Assembly (NCBI RefSeq): GCF_009852415.1
Contig: NZ_WOXS01000002.1
Coordinates: 4,628,001-4,692,000 of the forward strand
Direction: 5' to 3'
DNA from: Streptomyces sp. Tu 3180
GTDB taxonomy: Bacteria; Actinomycetota; Actinomycetes; Streptomycetales; Streptomycetaceae
Length of the DNA: 64,000 nucleotides
Shown here: one piece after another, positions 40,684 through 48,681 of the stretch
How positions within the stretch are numbered: the first letter of the stretch is position 1
How the letters are laid out: every line of letters begins with the position of its first letter
Program-made: the position numbers and the translations under genes
Notes under the pieces: generated by a model
Database searches by the model: none
What the model saw: only the letters and a program-made list of their open reading frames with translations
What the model was told of the DNA's origin: nothing

Positions 40684-41757
40684 ATGGCGGACGCCAAGGT
40701 CATTCCGTTCGACGACGACCGTTCCCGCGGGGGCGCCGCGCAGCGCCCGCCGCGCCGCCGGGGCGGTGCGGGGAGCCGCCGCCCGGGCACGCAGCCCGCG
40801 GCGGTGGGAGAGGTGCAGCCCCTGCCGGGCGTGGCGGCCGCGGGGGAGGGCGGCCCCGTGCCCCGTGGGGAAGAGCCGCCCCGGGGGCCGCTCCCGGAGC
40901 CGGCCGGCGACGGCGCCGGTGGACTGGAGCGGCGGATCGCGAGCGGCCTGGCCTTCCTGCGCCGCCGCCTCACCGGGGACTACGAGGTCGACGACTTCGG
41001 CTACGACGAGGAGCTCACCGACCAGGTCCTGATGTCCCTGCTGCGCCCGATGTACGAGAAGTACTTCCGGGTGGAGGTGAAGGGCGTCGAGAACATCCCG
41101 TCGGAGGGCGGCGCCCTGATCGTCGCCAACCACTCCGGGACGCTGCCGCTGGACGGCCTGATGATGCAGGTCGCCGTGCACGACCACCACCCGGCCGGCC
41201 GTCATCTGCGGCTGCTCGCGGCCGACCTGGTGTTCGTGCTGCCGGTGGTGAACGAGCTCGCCCGCAAGCTCGGGCACACCCTGGCCTGCACGGAGGACGC
41301 CGAACGCCTCCTCGGCCGGGGCGAGCTGGTGGGGGTGATGCCGGAGGGCTTCAAGGGCATCGGCAAGCCCTTCGGCGAGCGGTACAAGCTCCAGCGGTTC
41401 GGCCGGGGCGGGTTCGTGTCCACCGCGCTGCGCCAGGGCGTCCCGATCGTCCCGTGCTCGGTCGTCGGGGCGGAGGAGATCTACCCGATGATCGGCAACG
41501 CGAAGACGCTCGCGCGGCTGCTGGGTTTCCCGTACTTCCCGCTGACGCCGACCTTCCCGTGGCTGGGGCCGCTCGGCGCGATTCCGCTGCCCACGAAGTG
41601 GACGATCCAGTTCGGGGAGGCGATCCCGACGGACGGGTACCCGCCGGAGGCGGCGGAGGACCCGATGCTGATGTTCAACCTGACCGACCAGGTGCGGGAG
41701 CAGATCCAGCACACGCTCTACAAGCTGCTGGTGCAGCGCAGGTCGGTGTTCTTCTAG
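40684..41757 (+). CDS. Lysophospholipid acyltransferase family protein (PlsC-like)
   Basis: The 357-residue product begins with a long Arg/Pro/Gly-rich disordered stretch (about residues 12-80). The acyltransferase domain follows with an acceptor motif VANHSGTLPLDG (a spaced variant of NHX4D), the glycerophosphate-type motif VMPEGFKGIGKPF, and PIVPCSVVGAEEIYP. Such enzymes transfer acyl chains to lysophospholipids or other alcohols at the membrane. The gene follows the epimerase closely and probably belongs to the same operon. Confidence 0.88.
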   Translation: MADAKVIPFDDDRSRGGAAQRPPRRRGGAGSRRPGTQPAAVGEVQPLPGVAAAGEGGPVPRGEEPPRGPLPEPAGDGAGGLERRIASGLAFLRRRLTGDYEVDDFGYDEELTDQVLMSLLRPMYEKYFRVEVKGVENIPSEGGALIVANHSGTLPLDGLMMQVAVHDHHPAGRHLRLLAADLVFVLPVVNELARKLGHTLACTEDAERLLGRGELVGVMPEGFKGIGKPFGERYKLQRFGRGGFVSTALRQGVPIVPCSVVGAEEIYPMIGNAKTLARLLGFPYFPLTPTFPWLGPLGAIPLPTKWTIQFGEAIPTDGYPPEAAEDPMLMFNLTDQVREQIQHTLYKLLVQRRSVFF

Positions 41758-41834
41758 GCGTTCCGGACGCCCCAGGTGCTCCGAGTGTTCCGGACGGCTC
41801 CGGTGGTGGACGGGGCCCGAGGGGCCGCGTACGA

Positions 41835-41870
41835 CCCCGGGGGCGCCCCGGGAAAGGGGCGCCCCCGGGG
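41835..41870. terminator. Bidirectional hairpin terminator
   Basis: A perfect 15-bp stem (41835-41849 with 41856-41870) with a GGGAAA loop lies between the convergent acyltransferase gene and rsbN, right at the rsbN stop. Confidence 0.87.
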
Positions 41871-41872
41871 TG

Positions 41873-43129
41873 CTATTCCGCGTCCTCCGCGTCGATGCCC
41901 AGGCCCGGGAGCAGGCCGGGCAGGAGCGGCGGGAGGGTGACGTCGGGTGCGGGGGGCGGTGTGACGCCGTCCGGGTCCGGCGCCGAGGAGCCGGCGCCGT
42001 CCTCCTGAGGCGGGTCGAGCAGGTCGCCGGTGTCGCCGCCGAGCAGGCCGTCGCTCTCGGTGTCGGCGCCGGCGGAGCTGCTGGGCCCGTGACTGCCGGT
42101 GCCGCTCCCGTCGGGGGTCCCGCTGCCGCCGGTGCCGGGAGCCGGTGAGGAGCCCGTGGCGGACGGGGTGCCGGGTGTCGGGCCGGAGTCGTGCCGCCGC
42201 CCGCTGCCGTCGTCCCCGCGGGACGGGGACGGGGGGAGCAGGGACTGCAGCGGGGCGACGTCCTGGTCTATGGCGTCGAACACCGACGACACCTGCTCAC
42301 TGACGTCCCCCAGCTGCACCGGCAGTCGGTCGCGCAGGGTGCCCCAGGTGCCGCGGTGCGCCTCGGAGAAGGAGGAGAGCTCCCGCATGGGACCCAGGGA
42401 GTCCGGGTCGCGCTCGTACACCTCGCGCAGCAGCCGGTGGCCCTCGGAGGCGTCGTGCCGCATGCCGGACAGGGCGCGGCGGATCTCGCCGAGGGACTCG
42501 TGGTCCAGCGGGCCGCTGCGTCCGCGCTCCATCAGCCGGCGGGCCTCGTTGAGGCGGGTGGAGGCGTGGTCGAGGTGGATCCGGCCGCGCTCGGCGTTGC
42601 CGTCGGCGAGGCCGAGCTTGACGTCCTCGATGCCGCGTTTGAGGCCGTAGAGGGAGTCGCCGGGCAGGGCGTCGGAACTGGCGGCGGCGACTCCGCCGAG
42701 GGCGCCGGCGGCGACGCCGACGCCGATCCCGCTCGCGGTGAGCCCTTTGGCCAGCCGCGACCGTGGTCGCAGTCTGCCCAGGGGGGTCGCCCGGTGTGCG
42801 CCCCGGGCCCGGCGCGAGCGCTGTTCGGGCACGGACAGGTCCGTCGCCTCGCCCGCCGCGGTGCCCTCCTGGAGCATGGCCTCGAACGCGGCCACCAGCC
42901 GGGCCCGCTGGACGACCTTGACCTCGGGATCCAGCTCCGGCCTGGGCAGCGCGCCGAGACCGGAGGCGAGCGTGAGCAGCCGCGCCTGTTCGCTCTCCGG
43001 GGCGGCCGGGGCCGGTGTCGATCCTTCGGACTGCTCGGCCGCCGTGCCCCGGTCGGACTGCTCCTCCAGGGCCTGGGCGAAGGCGTTCGCCCGCCGGTGC
43101 GCCGATACGTTCGCGATCACTGGCGGCAC
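41873..43129 (-). CDS. rsbN: RsbN, membrane anti-sigma factor for BldN (DUF5667-type)
   Basis: The 418-residue protein starts MPPVIANVSAHRRANAFAQA and has a cytoplasmic part (about residues 1-122) able to bind the sigma factor, one transmembrane helix (about 127-149, GIGVGVAAGALGGVAAASS), and an exported helical domain beginning DALPGDSLYGLKRGIEDVKL, then a Ser/Pro/Gly-rich tail. It lies directly downstream of bldN, as rsbN does in S. venezuelae and S. coelicolor, where RsbN sequesters the developmental sigma factor BldN. Identification uses position and domain order. Confidence 0.88.
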   Translation of the reverse strand: MPPVIANVSAHRRANAFAQALEEQSDRGTAAEQSEGSTPAPAAPESEQARLLTLASGLGALPRPELDPEVKVVQRARLVAAFEAMLQEGTAAGEATDLSVPEQRSRRARGAHRATPLGRLRPRSRLAKGLTASGIGVGVAAGALGGVAAASSDALPGDSLYGLKRGIEDVKLGLADGNAERGRIHLDHASTRLNEARRLMERGRSGPLDHESLGEIRRALSGMRHDASEGHRLLREVYERDPDSLGPMRELSSFSEAHRGTWGTLRDRLPVQLGDVSEQVSSVFDAIDQDVAPLQSLLPPSPSRGDDGSGRRHDSGPTPGTPSATGSSPAPGTGGSGTPDGSGTGSHGPSSSAGADTESDGLLGGDTGDLLDPPQEDGAGSSAPDPDGVTPPPAPDVTLPPLLPGLLPGLGIDAEDAE

Positions 43130-43250
43130 CTCCTCTCGTCATGACGGTCGACTCCCCAGGGGGTCCTGAGGGTTCCACGCCCCGACCGCGTCCACACGAT
43201 CGGGTGATCGGAGCCGGTCAGGGGGTGACCACAGGGAGCCTGTATCCCGC

Positions 43251-43279
43251 ACAACGAGCGGCGCGGCACTTGGGTTACG
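43251..43279 (-). promoter_or_regulatory. Candidate BldN-dependent promoter of rsbN
   Basis: On the minus strand CGTAAC (43279-43274) is followed after 17 bp by CGTTGT, about 120 bp upstream of the rsbN start. From memory the BldN consensus is close to CGTAAC-N16-CGTTGA, and rsbN is a known BldN target. The spacing differs by one base from that consensus. Confidence 0.45.
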
Positions 43280-43372
43280 GACGTCGGACGGCCGAATGAG
43301 GAAGCCAACGAGGCTTCACGGAACGTGAGTTGAGGGTCGCTGAGCGTGTGCGGGCGGCTCCGGCCGCTCCGG

Positions 43373-44202
43373 TCAGCGCGCGTCGTCCGGGAGGAGCCGG
43401 GCGAGGGTGCGGACGGCCCGGTACTGGAGGGTCTTGATGGCACCCTCGTTCTTGCCCATCACCCGGGCGGTCTCGGCGACGGAGAGACCCTGGAGGAACC
43501 GGAGCGTGACGCACTCCTGCTGTTGGGGGTTGAGTCGTCGTACGGCATCGAGGAGGGCGGCGTTGGACAGTGATTCGAGGACGGAGTCCTCGGGGAGCGC
43601 TCGACCTCGTTGGCGTCGAGCATCTCCCCGGTGGTGACCTCGAGCCGGAAGCGGCTGGACTTGAAGTGGTCGGCGACCAGGTTGCGGGCGATGGTCACGA
43701 GCCAGGCGCCGAAGTCGCGCCCCTGCCAGGTGAAGGTGCCGATACGGCGCAGGGCCCGCAGGAAGGTCTCACTGGTGAGGTCCTCGGCGGTCGCCCTGCC
43801 GCCCACCCGGTAGTAGATGTACCGGTACACGGTGTCGCTGTACTGGTCGTAGAGCCGTCCGAAGGCGTCGGCCTCGCCGGCCTGGGCGCGCTCCACCAGG
43901 TCCATCATCCGGGCGCTGTCGCTGTCGGCGGCGGGGCGGCGCGCGGTGGCCGGGCCGGAGGGGCGCCCCCGCCTGCCGGCCGCCCGTCCGTCACCCGACC
44001 GCCGCCCCTCGGCGACGGCGCTGCGCGCCGGCACCTGCTCGAGGCCGTCGGCGAGGGCGTAGCACGGGCCGACGGGGGCGGTGGCGAATGCGGGGACGGC
44101 GTGCGCGGTGGGGACGATGCCGCGCAACATGTCTCGGGCTGTCGCGACTGTCGCGCGCAGCGTAGCCAGGCCCGAGGCGTCAACCCCGACGTGTGGGTAC
44201 AC
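43373..44202 (-). pseudogene. bldN: Developmental ECF sigma factor BldN, frameshifted before region 4
   Basis: Residues 1 to about 90 form the N-terminal pro-region (MYPHVGVDASGLATLRATVA) known to be cleaved from BldN. Region 2 is intact (ARMMDLVERAQAGEADAFGR, GRDFGAWLVTIARNLVADHF). After EMLDANEVERSP the frame breaks: adding one base in the run at 43592-43595 restores EDSVLESLSNAALLDAVRRL and the region 4 helix VMGKNEGAIKTLQYRAVRTL, ending in PDDAR at 43373. As given, the product lacks region 4 and ends at 43459. BldN is needed for aerial mycelium, so this is either a real bald-type mutation or a sequencing indel. Confidence 0.9.
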
Positions 44203-44574
44203 GGGACTCCCAGAGGCAGAGCTTCCATCACATGCAGTACCGGACCGTTCACCCGTCGTAGCGACGGAGGAGTGCCGGTTTGCGTCTGAGGAGAATAACG
44301 CTTCGTACAGGCGCTGCTACGCCCAGTTGCTCAAATCACCGATTACGTCGCTTCCGTAACCGGTTGCCGCCCTCTCGCGCACCGGAGAGTGACCGGTTGT
44401 TGACCGAAACGCTTCACATTCCGGTTCGGTACGGGCGAGTTGTGGCCGTGTTCAGCCAACAGGACTGGGCAGGGGGGTTGCGGGGTACAGCAGTCGGATC
44501 GGCCGTGTTTCCCGGCGAGGCGGTGTCCCTGTTCCCGGAGTTCCCGGAGTTCCCGGATTTCCCGGACGATCGTT
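44203..44574. other. bldN upstream region with an inverted repeat
   Basis: These 372 bp precede bldN (minus strand) and follow the HAD-IB gene stop. A TTACG-N7-CGTAA inverted repeat sits at 44343-44359, about 140-157 bp upstream of the bldN start, and could be a regulator site. The far end holds four 9-bp tandem repeats. No ORF here is credible. Confidence 0.45.
44531..44566. repeat. Four tandem 9-bp repeats after the HAD-IB gene
   Basis: GTTCCCGGA occurs three times in a row (44531, 44540, 44549), followed by TTTCCCGGA (44558). The array sits 8 bp beyond the HAD-IB stop codon, in its 3' untranslated region. Confidence 0.7.
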
Positions 44575-45486
44575 TCAGCGGCGCTTGCGGTGCAGGGCGA
44601 TGGCCGCCGCCGTGCCGCCCGCCACCGCGCCCACGCCCGCCGCCGCGGGGATGCCGACCTTCGCCGCCTTCCGGCCGGTGCGGTAGTCGCGCAGCCGCCA
44701 GTCCATCCGGCGCGCGTGCTTGCGGAGCTTGGAGTCCGGGTTGATCGCGTACGGGTGGCCCACCAGCGACAGCATCGGGATGTCGTTGTGCGAGTCGCTG
44801 TACGCCGCGCAGCGGCTCAGGTCCAGCTCCTCCGCGAGCGCCAGCGCGCGCACCGCCTCCGCCTTGGCCGGCCCGTGCAGCGGCTCGCCCACCAGTTTGC
44901 CCGTGTACACGCCGTCGATCGACTCCGCCACCGTGCCCAGCGCCCCGGTCAGGCCCAGCCGGCGCGCGATCACCTGCGCGATCTCCACCGGCGCCGCCGT
45001 GACCAGCCACACCTTCTGTCCCGCGTCCAGGTGCGCCTGGGCGAGCGCCCGCGTCCCCGGCCAGATCCGCTCGGCCATGTACTCGTCGTAGATCTCCTCG
45101 CCGATGGACTGCAGCTCGGAGACGCGATGGCCCTGGACGATCGACAGCGCCGAGTCGCGGGCCTCCTGCATGTGCTCGGGGTCCTCGACGCCCGCCAGCC
45201 GGAACCACGCCTGCTGCCAGGCGAACCGCACCAGCTCGCGCGTCTCGAAGAACTTCCGCTTGTACAGGCCCCGCCCGAAGTGGAACAGGGCGGCGCCCTG
45301 CATCACCGTGTTGTCCAGGTCGAAGAACGCGGCGGCCCGGTCGTCGCCGTGGACCGGGAAATCCGGTTCGCGGGCGGAAACGTCCTGGGTGGACTTGCGT
45401 GCTGCCTCCGCCGAGGCCTCGCCTGCCAACACGCTCCGCGCCGTGGCGGAGCGCCTACGGGGAGTGAGCCATCCGAGAGCGGCCAT
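44575..45486 (-). CDS. HAD-IB family phosphatase-like protein
   Basis: A 303-residue protein with HAD motif I AAFFDLDNTVM, motif II TAAPVEIAQ, and motif IV YSDSHNDIPMLSLVGHPYAI, all typical of subfamily IB (SerB-like). A four-helix cap follows motif I. The C-terminus has a Gly/Ala-rich helix (VGIPAAAGVGAVAGGTAAAI) ending in basic residues that may anchor it to the membrane. Family members dephosphorylate serine phosphate or lipid precursors; the substrate here is unknown. Confidence 0.88.
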   Translation of the reverse strand: MAALGWLTPRRRSATARSVLAGEASAEAARKSTQDVSAREPDFPVHGDDRAAAFFDLDNTVMQGAALFHFGRGLYKRKFFETRELVRFAWQQAWFRLAGVEDPEHMQEARDSALSIVQGHRVSELQSIGEEIYDEYMAERIWPGTRALAQAHLDAGQKVWLVTAAPVEIAQVIARRLGLTGALGTVAESIDGVYTGKLVGEPLHGPAKAEAVRALALAEELDLSRCAAYSDSHNDIPMLSLVGHPYAINPDSKLRKHARRMDWRLRDYRTGRKAAKVGIPAAAGVGAVAGGTAAAIALHRKRR

Positions 45487-45590
45487 GGCGTGAGCATAGC
45501 CAGTTCACCCGGCGGTTCCCGAGCCGAGAGGTTCGAACGCCGTGAACTCCGCGTGTCCGTGTCGTTGACGCACGCGCGACAATGGCCGGT

Positions 45591-45872
45591 ATGAGCCCTC
45601 TCTTCCGCCGCACCACCCCGCCCGCCCCGCGGGACCGGCTCGTCACCCTCGTCCGCAAACCCGGCTGCCACCTGTGCGACGAAGCGCAGGTGGTGGTGGA
45701 GAAGGTGTGCGACGAGCTCGGCGTCCGCTGGGAGCAGAAGGACATCACCCGGGACCCGGACCTGCACGAGCGGTACTGGGAGCAGATCCCCGTCGTGCTC
45801 GTCGACGGCCGGCAGCACACCTTCTGGCGCGTGAACGAGGGCCGCCTCCGCAAGGCCCTCACCGACTCCTGA
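45591..45872 (+). CDS. Glutaredoxin-family thiol protein
   Basis: A protein of about 93 residues with a thioredoxin fold core: LVTLVRKPGCHLCDEAQVVV carries the CHLC redox pair, and IPVVLVDGRQHTFWRV includes the cis-Pro region. I take the ATG at 45591; an in-frame ATG at 45582 is possible. A GACAAT -10-like box lies 8 bp before 45591 and no Shine-Dalgarno is visible, so the gene may be leaderless. It is divergent from the HAD-IB gene and 317 bp upstream of rex. Confidence 0.85.
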   Translation: MSPLFRRTTPPAPRDRLVTLVRKPGCHLCDEAQVVVEKVCDELGVRWEQKDITRDPDLHERYWEQIPVVLVDGRQHTFWRVNEGRLRKALTDS

Positions 45873-46094
45873 CGCCTCCCGGTCCCGGCCGACCGACTGA
45901 CCGATCAGTCCAAACCGGCCGGAAAGTCGCTTAGGATCGATGGCGACTCGGTCTCGGGGGCGGGATTCACGGAGGAGCGTGTGCGGTTTTGCCCCCAGAA
46001 CTCAAGGAGCAGCGGTGCGGACGCACCGGTTCCGCGCGACGGGGCCAGGGTTGCGTGAGCCCGGTCACGTTGGCCGGACAAATCGGACACCATC

Positions 46095-46114
46095 TTTGTG
46101 CACGCGTTCACAAA
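46095..46114. promoter_or_regulatory. Rex operator (ROP) in the rex-hemACD promoter
   Basis: TTTGTGCACGCGTTCACAAA is a 20-bp inverted repeat with one mismatch per arm and closely matches the Rex operator TGTGAAC-N-GTTCACA known in Streptomyces. It lies about 75-95 bp upstream of the rex start, so Rex probably represses its own operon until NADH/NAD+ rises. The rest of the 45873-46189 gap shows no gene. Confidence 0.88.
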
Positions 46115-46189
46115 GACATAGCCTGCATTCGACGGGGCGGTCCGGGGACGTATGACCGCCTGAAGCCCCGCTCTACCCGCAGGAGCACC

Positions 46190-46966
46190 GTGGCAACTGG
46201 CCGAACTCACCGACCGGCGACCCGCAGCCGAGGGATTCCCGAGGCCACCGTCGCCCGGCTTCCGCTGTACCTCCGAGCCCTCACCGCGCTGTCGGAGCGC
46301 TCGGTGCCCACGGTCTCCTCCGAGGAGCTCGCGGCCGCCGCGGGGGTCAACTCCGCGAAGCTGCGCAAGGACTTCTCCTACCTGGGTTCCTACGGGACCA
46401 GGGGTGTCGGCTACGACGTCGAGTATCTCGTCTACCAGATCTCCCGCGAACTCGGGCTGACCCAGGACTGGCCGGTCGTGATCGTGGGCATCGGAAACCT
46501 CGGCGCCGCGCTCGCCAACTACGGCGGGTTCGCCTCCCGCGGTTTCCGCGTCGCCGCCCTCATCGACGCCGACCCCGCGATGGCGGGGAAGCCCGTCGCT
46601 GGGATCCCGGTGCAGCACACCGACGAGCTGGAGTCGATCATCCGGGACAACGGCGTCTCGATCGGCGTGATCGCGACCCCCGCCGGTGCCGCCCAGCAGG
46701 TCTGCGACCGGCTCGTGGCCGCCGGCGTCACCTCCATCCTGAACTTCGCGCCCACCGTGCTGTCCGTCCCGGACGGCGTGGACGTGCGCAAGGTGGACCT
46801 CTCCATCGAACTGCAGATCCTCGCCTTCCACGAGCAGCGCAAGGCCGGCGAGGAGGCCACGGCCGAGACCACCGCCGAGACCGCCGCCGTCCCGGCCGCC
46901 GCCCGCGAGGAGTCCGCCACCGACCAGGGGCCCGACGGGGACGTACCCGCCGTGATGCCGGCATGA
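46190..46966 (+). CDS. rex: Redox-sensing transcriptional repressor Rex
   Basis: Rex senses the NADH/NAD+ ratio and represses respiratory and haem genes. The GTG at 46190, after AGGAG, gives 258 residues: an N-terminal winged helix (ATVARLPLYLRALTALSERS, SSEELAAAAGVNSAKLRKDF, SYLGSYGTRGVGYDVEYL) and a Rossmann NAD(H) domain (PVVIVGIGNLGAALANYGGF, ALIDADPAMAGKPVAGIPV), then an Ala/Glu-rich tail. Its last codons overlap hemA by 4 bp; the operon is rex-hemA-hemC-hemD. Confidence 0.96.
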   Translation: MATGRTHRPATRSRGIPEATVARLPLYLRALTALSERSVPTVSSEELAAAAGVNSAKLRKDFSYLGSYGTRGVGYDVEYLVYQISRELGLTQDWPVVIVGIGNLGAALANYGGFASRGFRVAALIDADPAMAGKPVAGIPVQHTDELESIIRDNGVSIGVIATPAGAAQQVCDRLVAAGVTSILNFAPTVLSVPDGVDVRKVDLSIELQILAFHEQRKAGEEATAETTAETAAVPAAAREESATDQGPDGDVPAVMPA

Positions 46967-48681
46967 GTCTCCTCGTCGTCGGACTGAGCCACCGCAGCGC
47001 CCCGGTCAGCGTGCTGGAGCGGGCCTCGCTGAACCAGGACGCGCAGATCAAGCTGGTGCAGGACACGGTCGCCGCCGAACCGGCCGCCGAGGCCGCGGTG
47101 CTCGCCACCTGCAACCGCATCGAGCTGTACGCCGACGTGGACAAGTTCCACGCCGGTGTCGCCGAGCTGTCCACGCTGCTCGCCCAGCACAGCGGGGTCG
47201 GCCTGGAGGAGCTCACTCCTTATCTCTATGTGCACTACGAGGACCGGGCCGTCCACCACCTGTTCTCGGTGGCCTGCGGACTGGACTCGATGGTCGTGGG
47301 CGAGGGCCAGATCCTCGGCCAGATCAAGGACTCGCTCGCCCGCGCCCAGGAGCTGCACACCGCCGGCCGGCTGCTGAACGACCTGTTCCAGCAGGCACTC
47401 AGGGTCGGCAAGCGCGCCCACTCCGAGACCGGCATCGACCGCGCCGGGCAGTCCCTGGTCACCTTCGGCCTGGAGCAGCTCGCCCTCGGCACGGCCGTCG
47501 AGAGCTGGGCCCGGGGCAAGAAGGCCCTGGTCATCGGCGCCGGTTCGATGTCCTCGCTGGCCGCGGCCACCCTCGCGCGGGCCGGTGTCGCCGAGGTCGT
47601 CGTCGCCAACCGCACGCACGAGCGCGCCGAGCGGCTCGCGCGCCTGCTCGAGGAGCAGTACGGGCGGGGTCCGGGCGGGGTCGACGGCACGGACGTGCGG
47701 GCCCGGGCGGTGCCGATGGACTCGGTGCGGGACGAACTGACACGTGCAGACGTCGTCGTCTCCTGCACCGGCGCCACCGGGCTCGTCCTGACGGCCGACG
47801 CGATCGCCGCGGGAGTCGAGAGCCGCACGGGGCGGCCGCCGGCCGCCGCGCCCGCCCCGGAGGCGGAGGCCGTGCTGCCGCCCACCTCCGTCGGCGCCGA
47901 GGAGGGCTGCCCGCTGGACCTGTCCGCCGTGCGGCCCGGTTTCTCGGTGATGGGCGAGGCGGCCGTCGCCGGCATGGACGCGGCGACGCTGGAGCAGCAC
48001 GCCGCGTGGGTGGCGGGCGGCACCGTCGACCGCCGCGAGGCCGGCAGGCGCGGCCCCGAGGCCGACGCCGAGCTGATCGGCGCGCTGGCCGCGACCGCGT
48101 CGGCCGTCGGCCGGATCCCCGAGCGGCGCCGCCCGGAGCCGGTGGCCGAGCCGCCGCGTCCGGAGCCCGTCCTGTTCCTGCTCGACCTCGCGATGCCGCG
48201 CGACATCGACGCGGCCGTGCACCGCCTCGCCGGGGTGCGGCTGGTCGACATCGAGTCGCTCGCGGAGGCCTCCGCGGACGCCCCGATGGCTGCCGACGTG
48301 GACCAGGTCCGGCGTATCGTCTCCGATGAGGTCGCGGCGTTCGGGGCGGCGCAGCGGGCCGCGCACATCACGCCGACCGTGGTCGCCCTGCGCACCATGG
48401 CCGCCGATGTGGTGGCCGGCGAGATAGCCCGCCTGGAGGGGCGGCTGCCTGGCCTCGACGACAAGCACCGCGCGGAGATCACGCAGACCGTGCGCCGGGT
48501 GGTCGACAAGCTGCTGCACGCCCCGACCGTGCGCGTCAAGCAGCTCGCCGCCGAGCCCGGCGGCGCCGGGTACGCCGACGCGCTGCGCACCCTGTTCGAC
48601 CTCGACCCCGAGACGGTGGCCTCCGTCTCCCGCGCCGAGGACAGCACCGAGAAGAACCCAGAGAACCGAGGGCCGGCATGA
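46963..48681 (+). CDS. hemA: Glutamyl-tRNA reductase
   Basis: HemA reduces glutamyl-tRNA to glutamate-1-semialdehyde, the first committed step of C5-pathway tetrapyrrole synthesis. It shows the catalytic Cys50 in LATCNRIELYADVD, the region VGEGQILGQIKDSLARA, and the NADPH domain KALVIGAGSMSSLAAATLA. At 572 residues it is about 130 longer than most; the extra length is an Ala/Pro/Glu-rich insertion around residues 285-405, as seen in other Streptomyces. It overlaps rex and hemC by 4 bp each. Confidence 0.96.
   Translation: MSLLVVGLSHRSAPVSVLERASLNQDAQIKLVQDTVAAEPAAEAAVLATCNRIELYADVDKFHAGVAELSTLLAQHSGVGLEELTPYLYVHYEDRAVHHLFSVACGLDSMVVGEGQILGQIKDSLARAQELHTAGRLLNDLFQQALRVGKRAHSETGIDRAGQSLVTFGLEQLALGTAVESWARGKKALVIGAGSMSSLAAATLARAGVAEVVVANRTHERAERLARLLEEQYGRGPGGVDGTDVRARAVPMDSVRDELTRADVVVSCTGATGLVLTADAIAAGVESRTGRPPAAAPAPEAEAVLPPTSVGAEEGCPLDLSAVRPGFSVMGEAAVAGMDAATLEQHAAWVAGGTVDRREAGRRGPEADAELIGALAATASAVGRIPERRRPEPVAEPPRPEPVLFLLDLAMPRDIDAAVHRLAGVRLVDIESLAEASADAPMAADVDQVRRIVSDEVAAFGAAQRAAHITPTVVALRTMAADVVAGEIARLEGRLPGLDDKHRAEITQTVRRVVDKLLHAPTVRVKQLAAEPGGAGYADALRTLFDLDPETVASVSRAEDSTEKNPENRGPA

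Noticed and set aside
39609..42008. Treating the epimerase as a genuine 799-residue protein
   Set aside because: The last 440 codons are out of frame over a complete acyltransferase gene and look like shadow composition; a frameshift near 40646 is simpler.
44240..44275. BldD box upstream of bldN
   Set aside because: The best match to the BldD palindrome had at least three mismatches at conserved positions.
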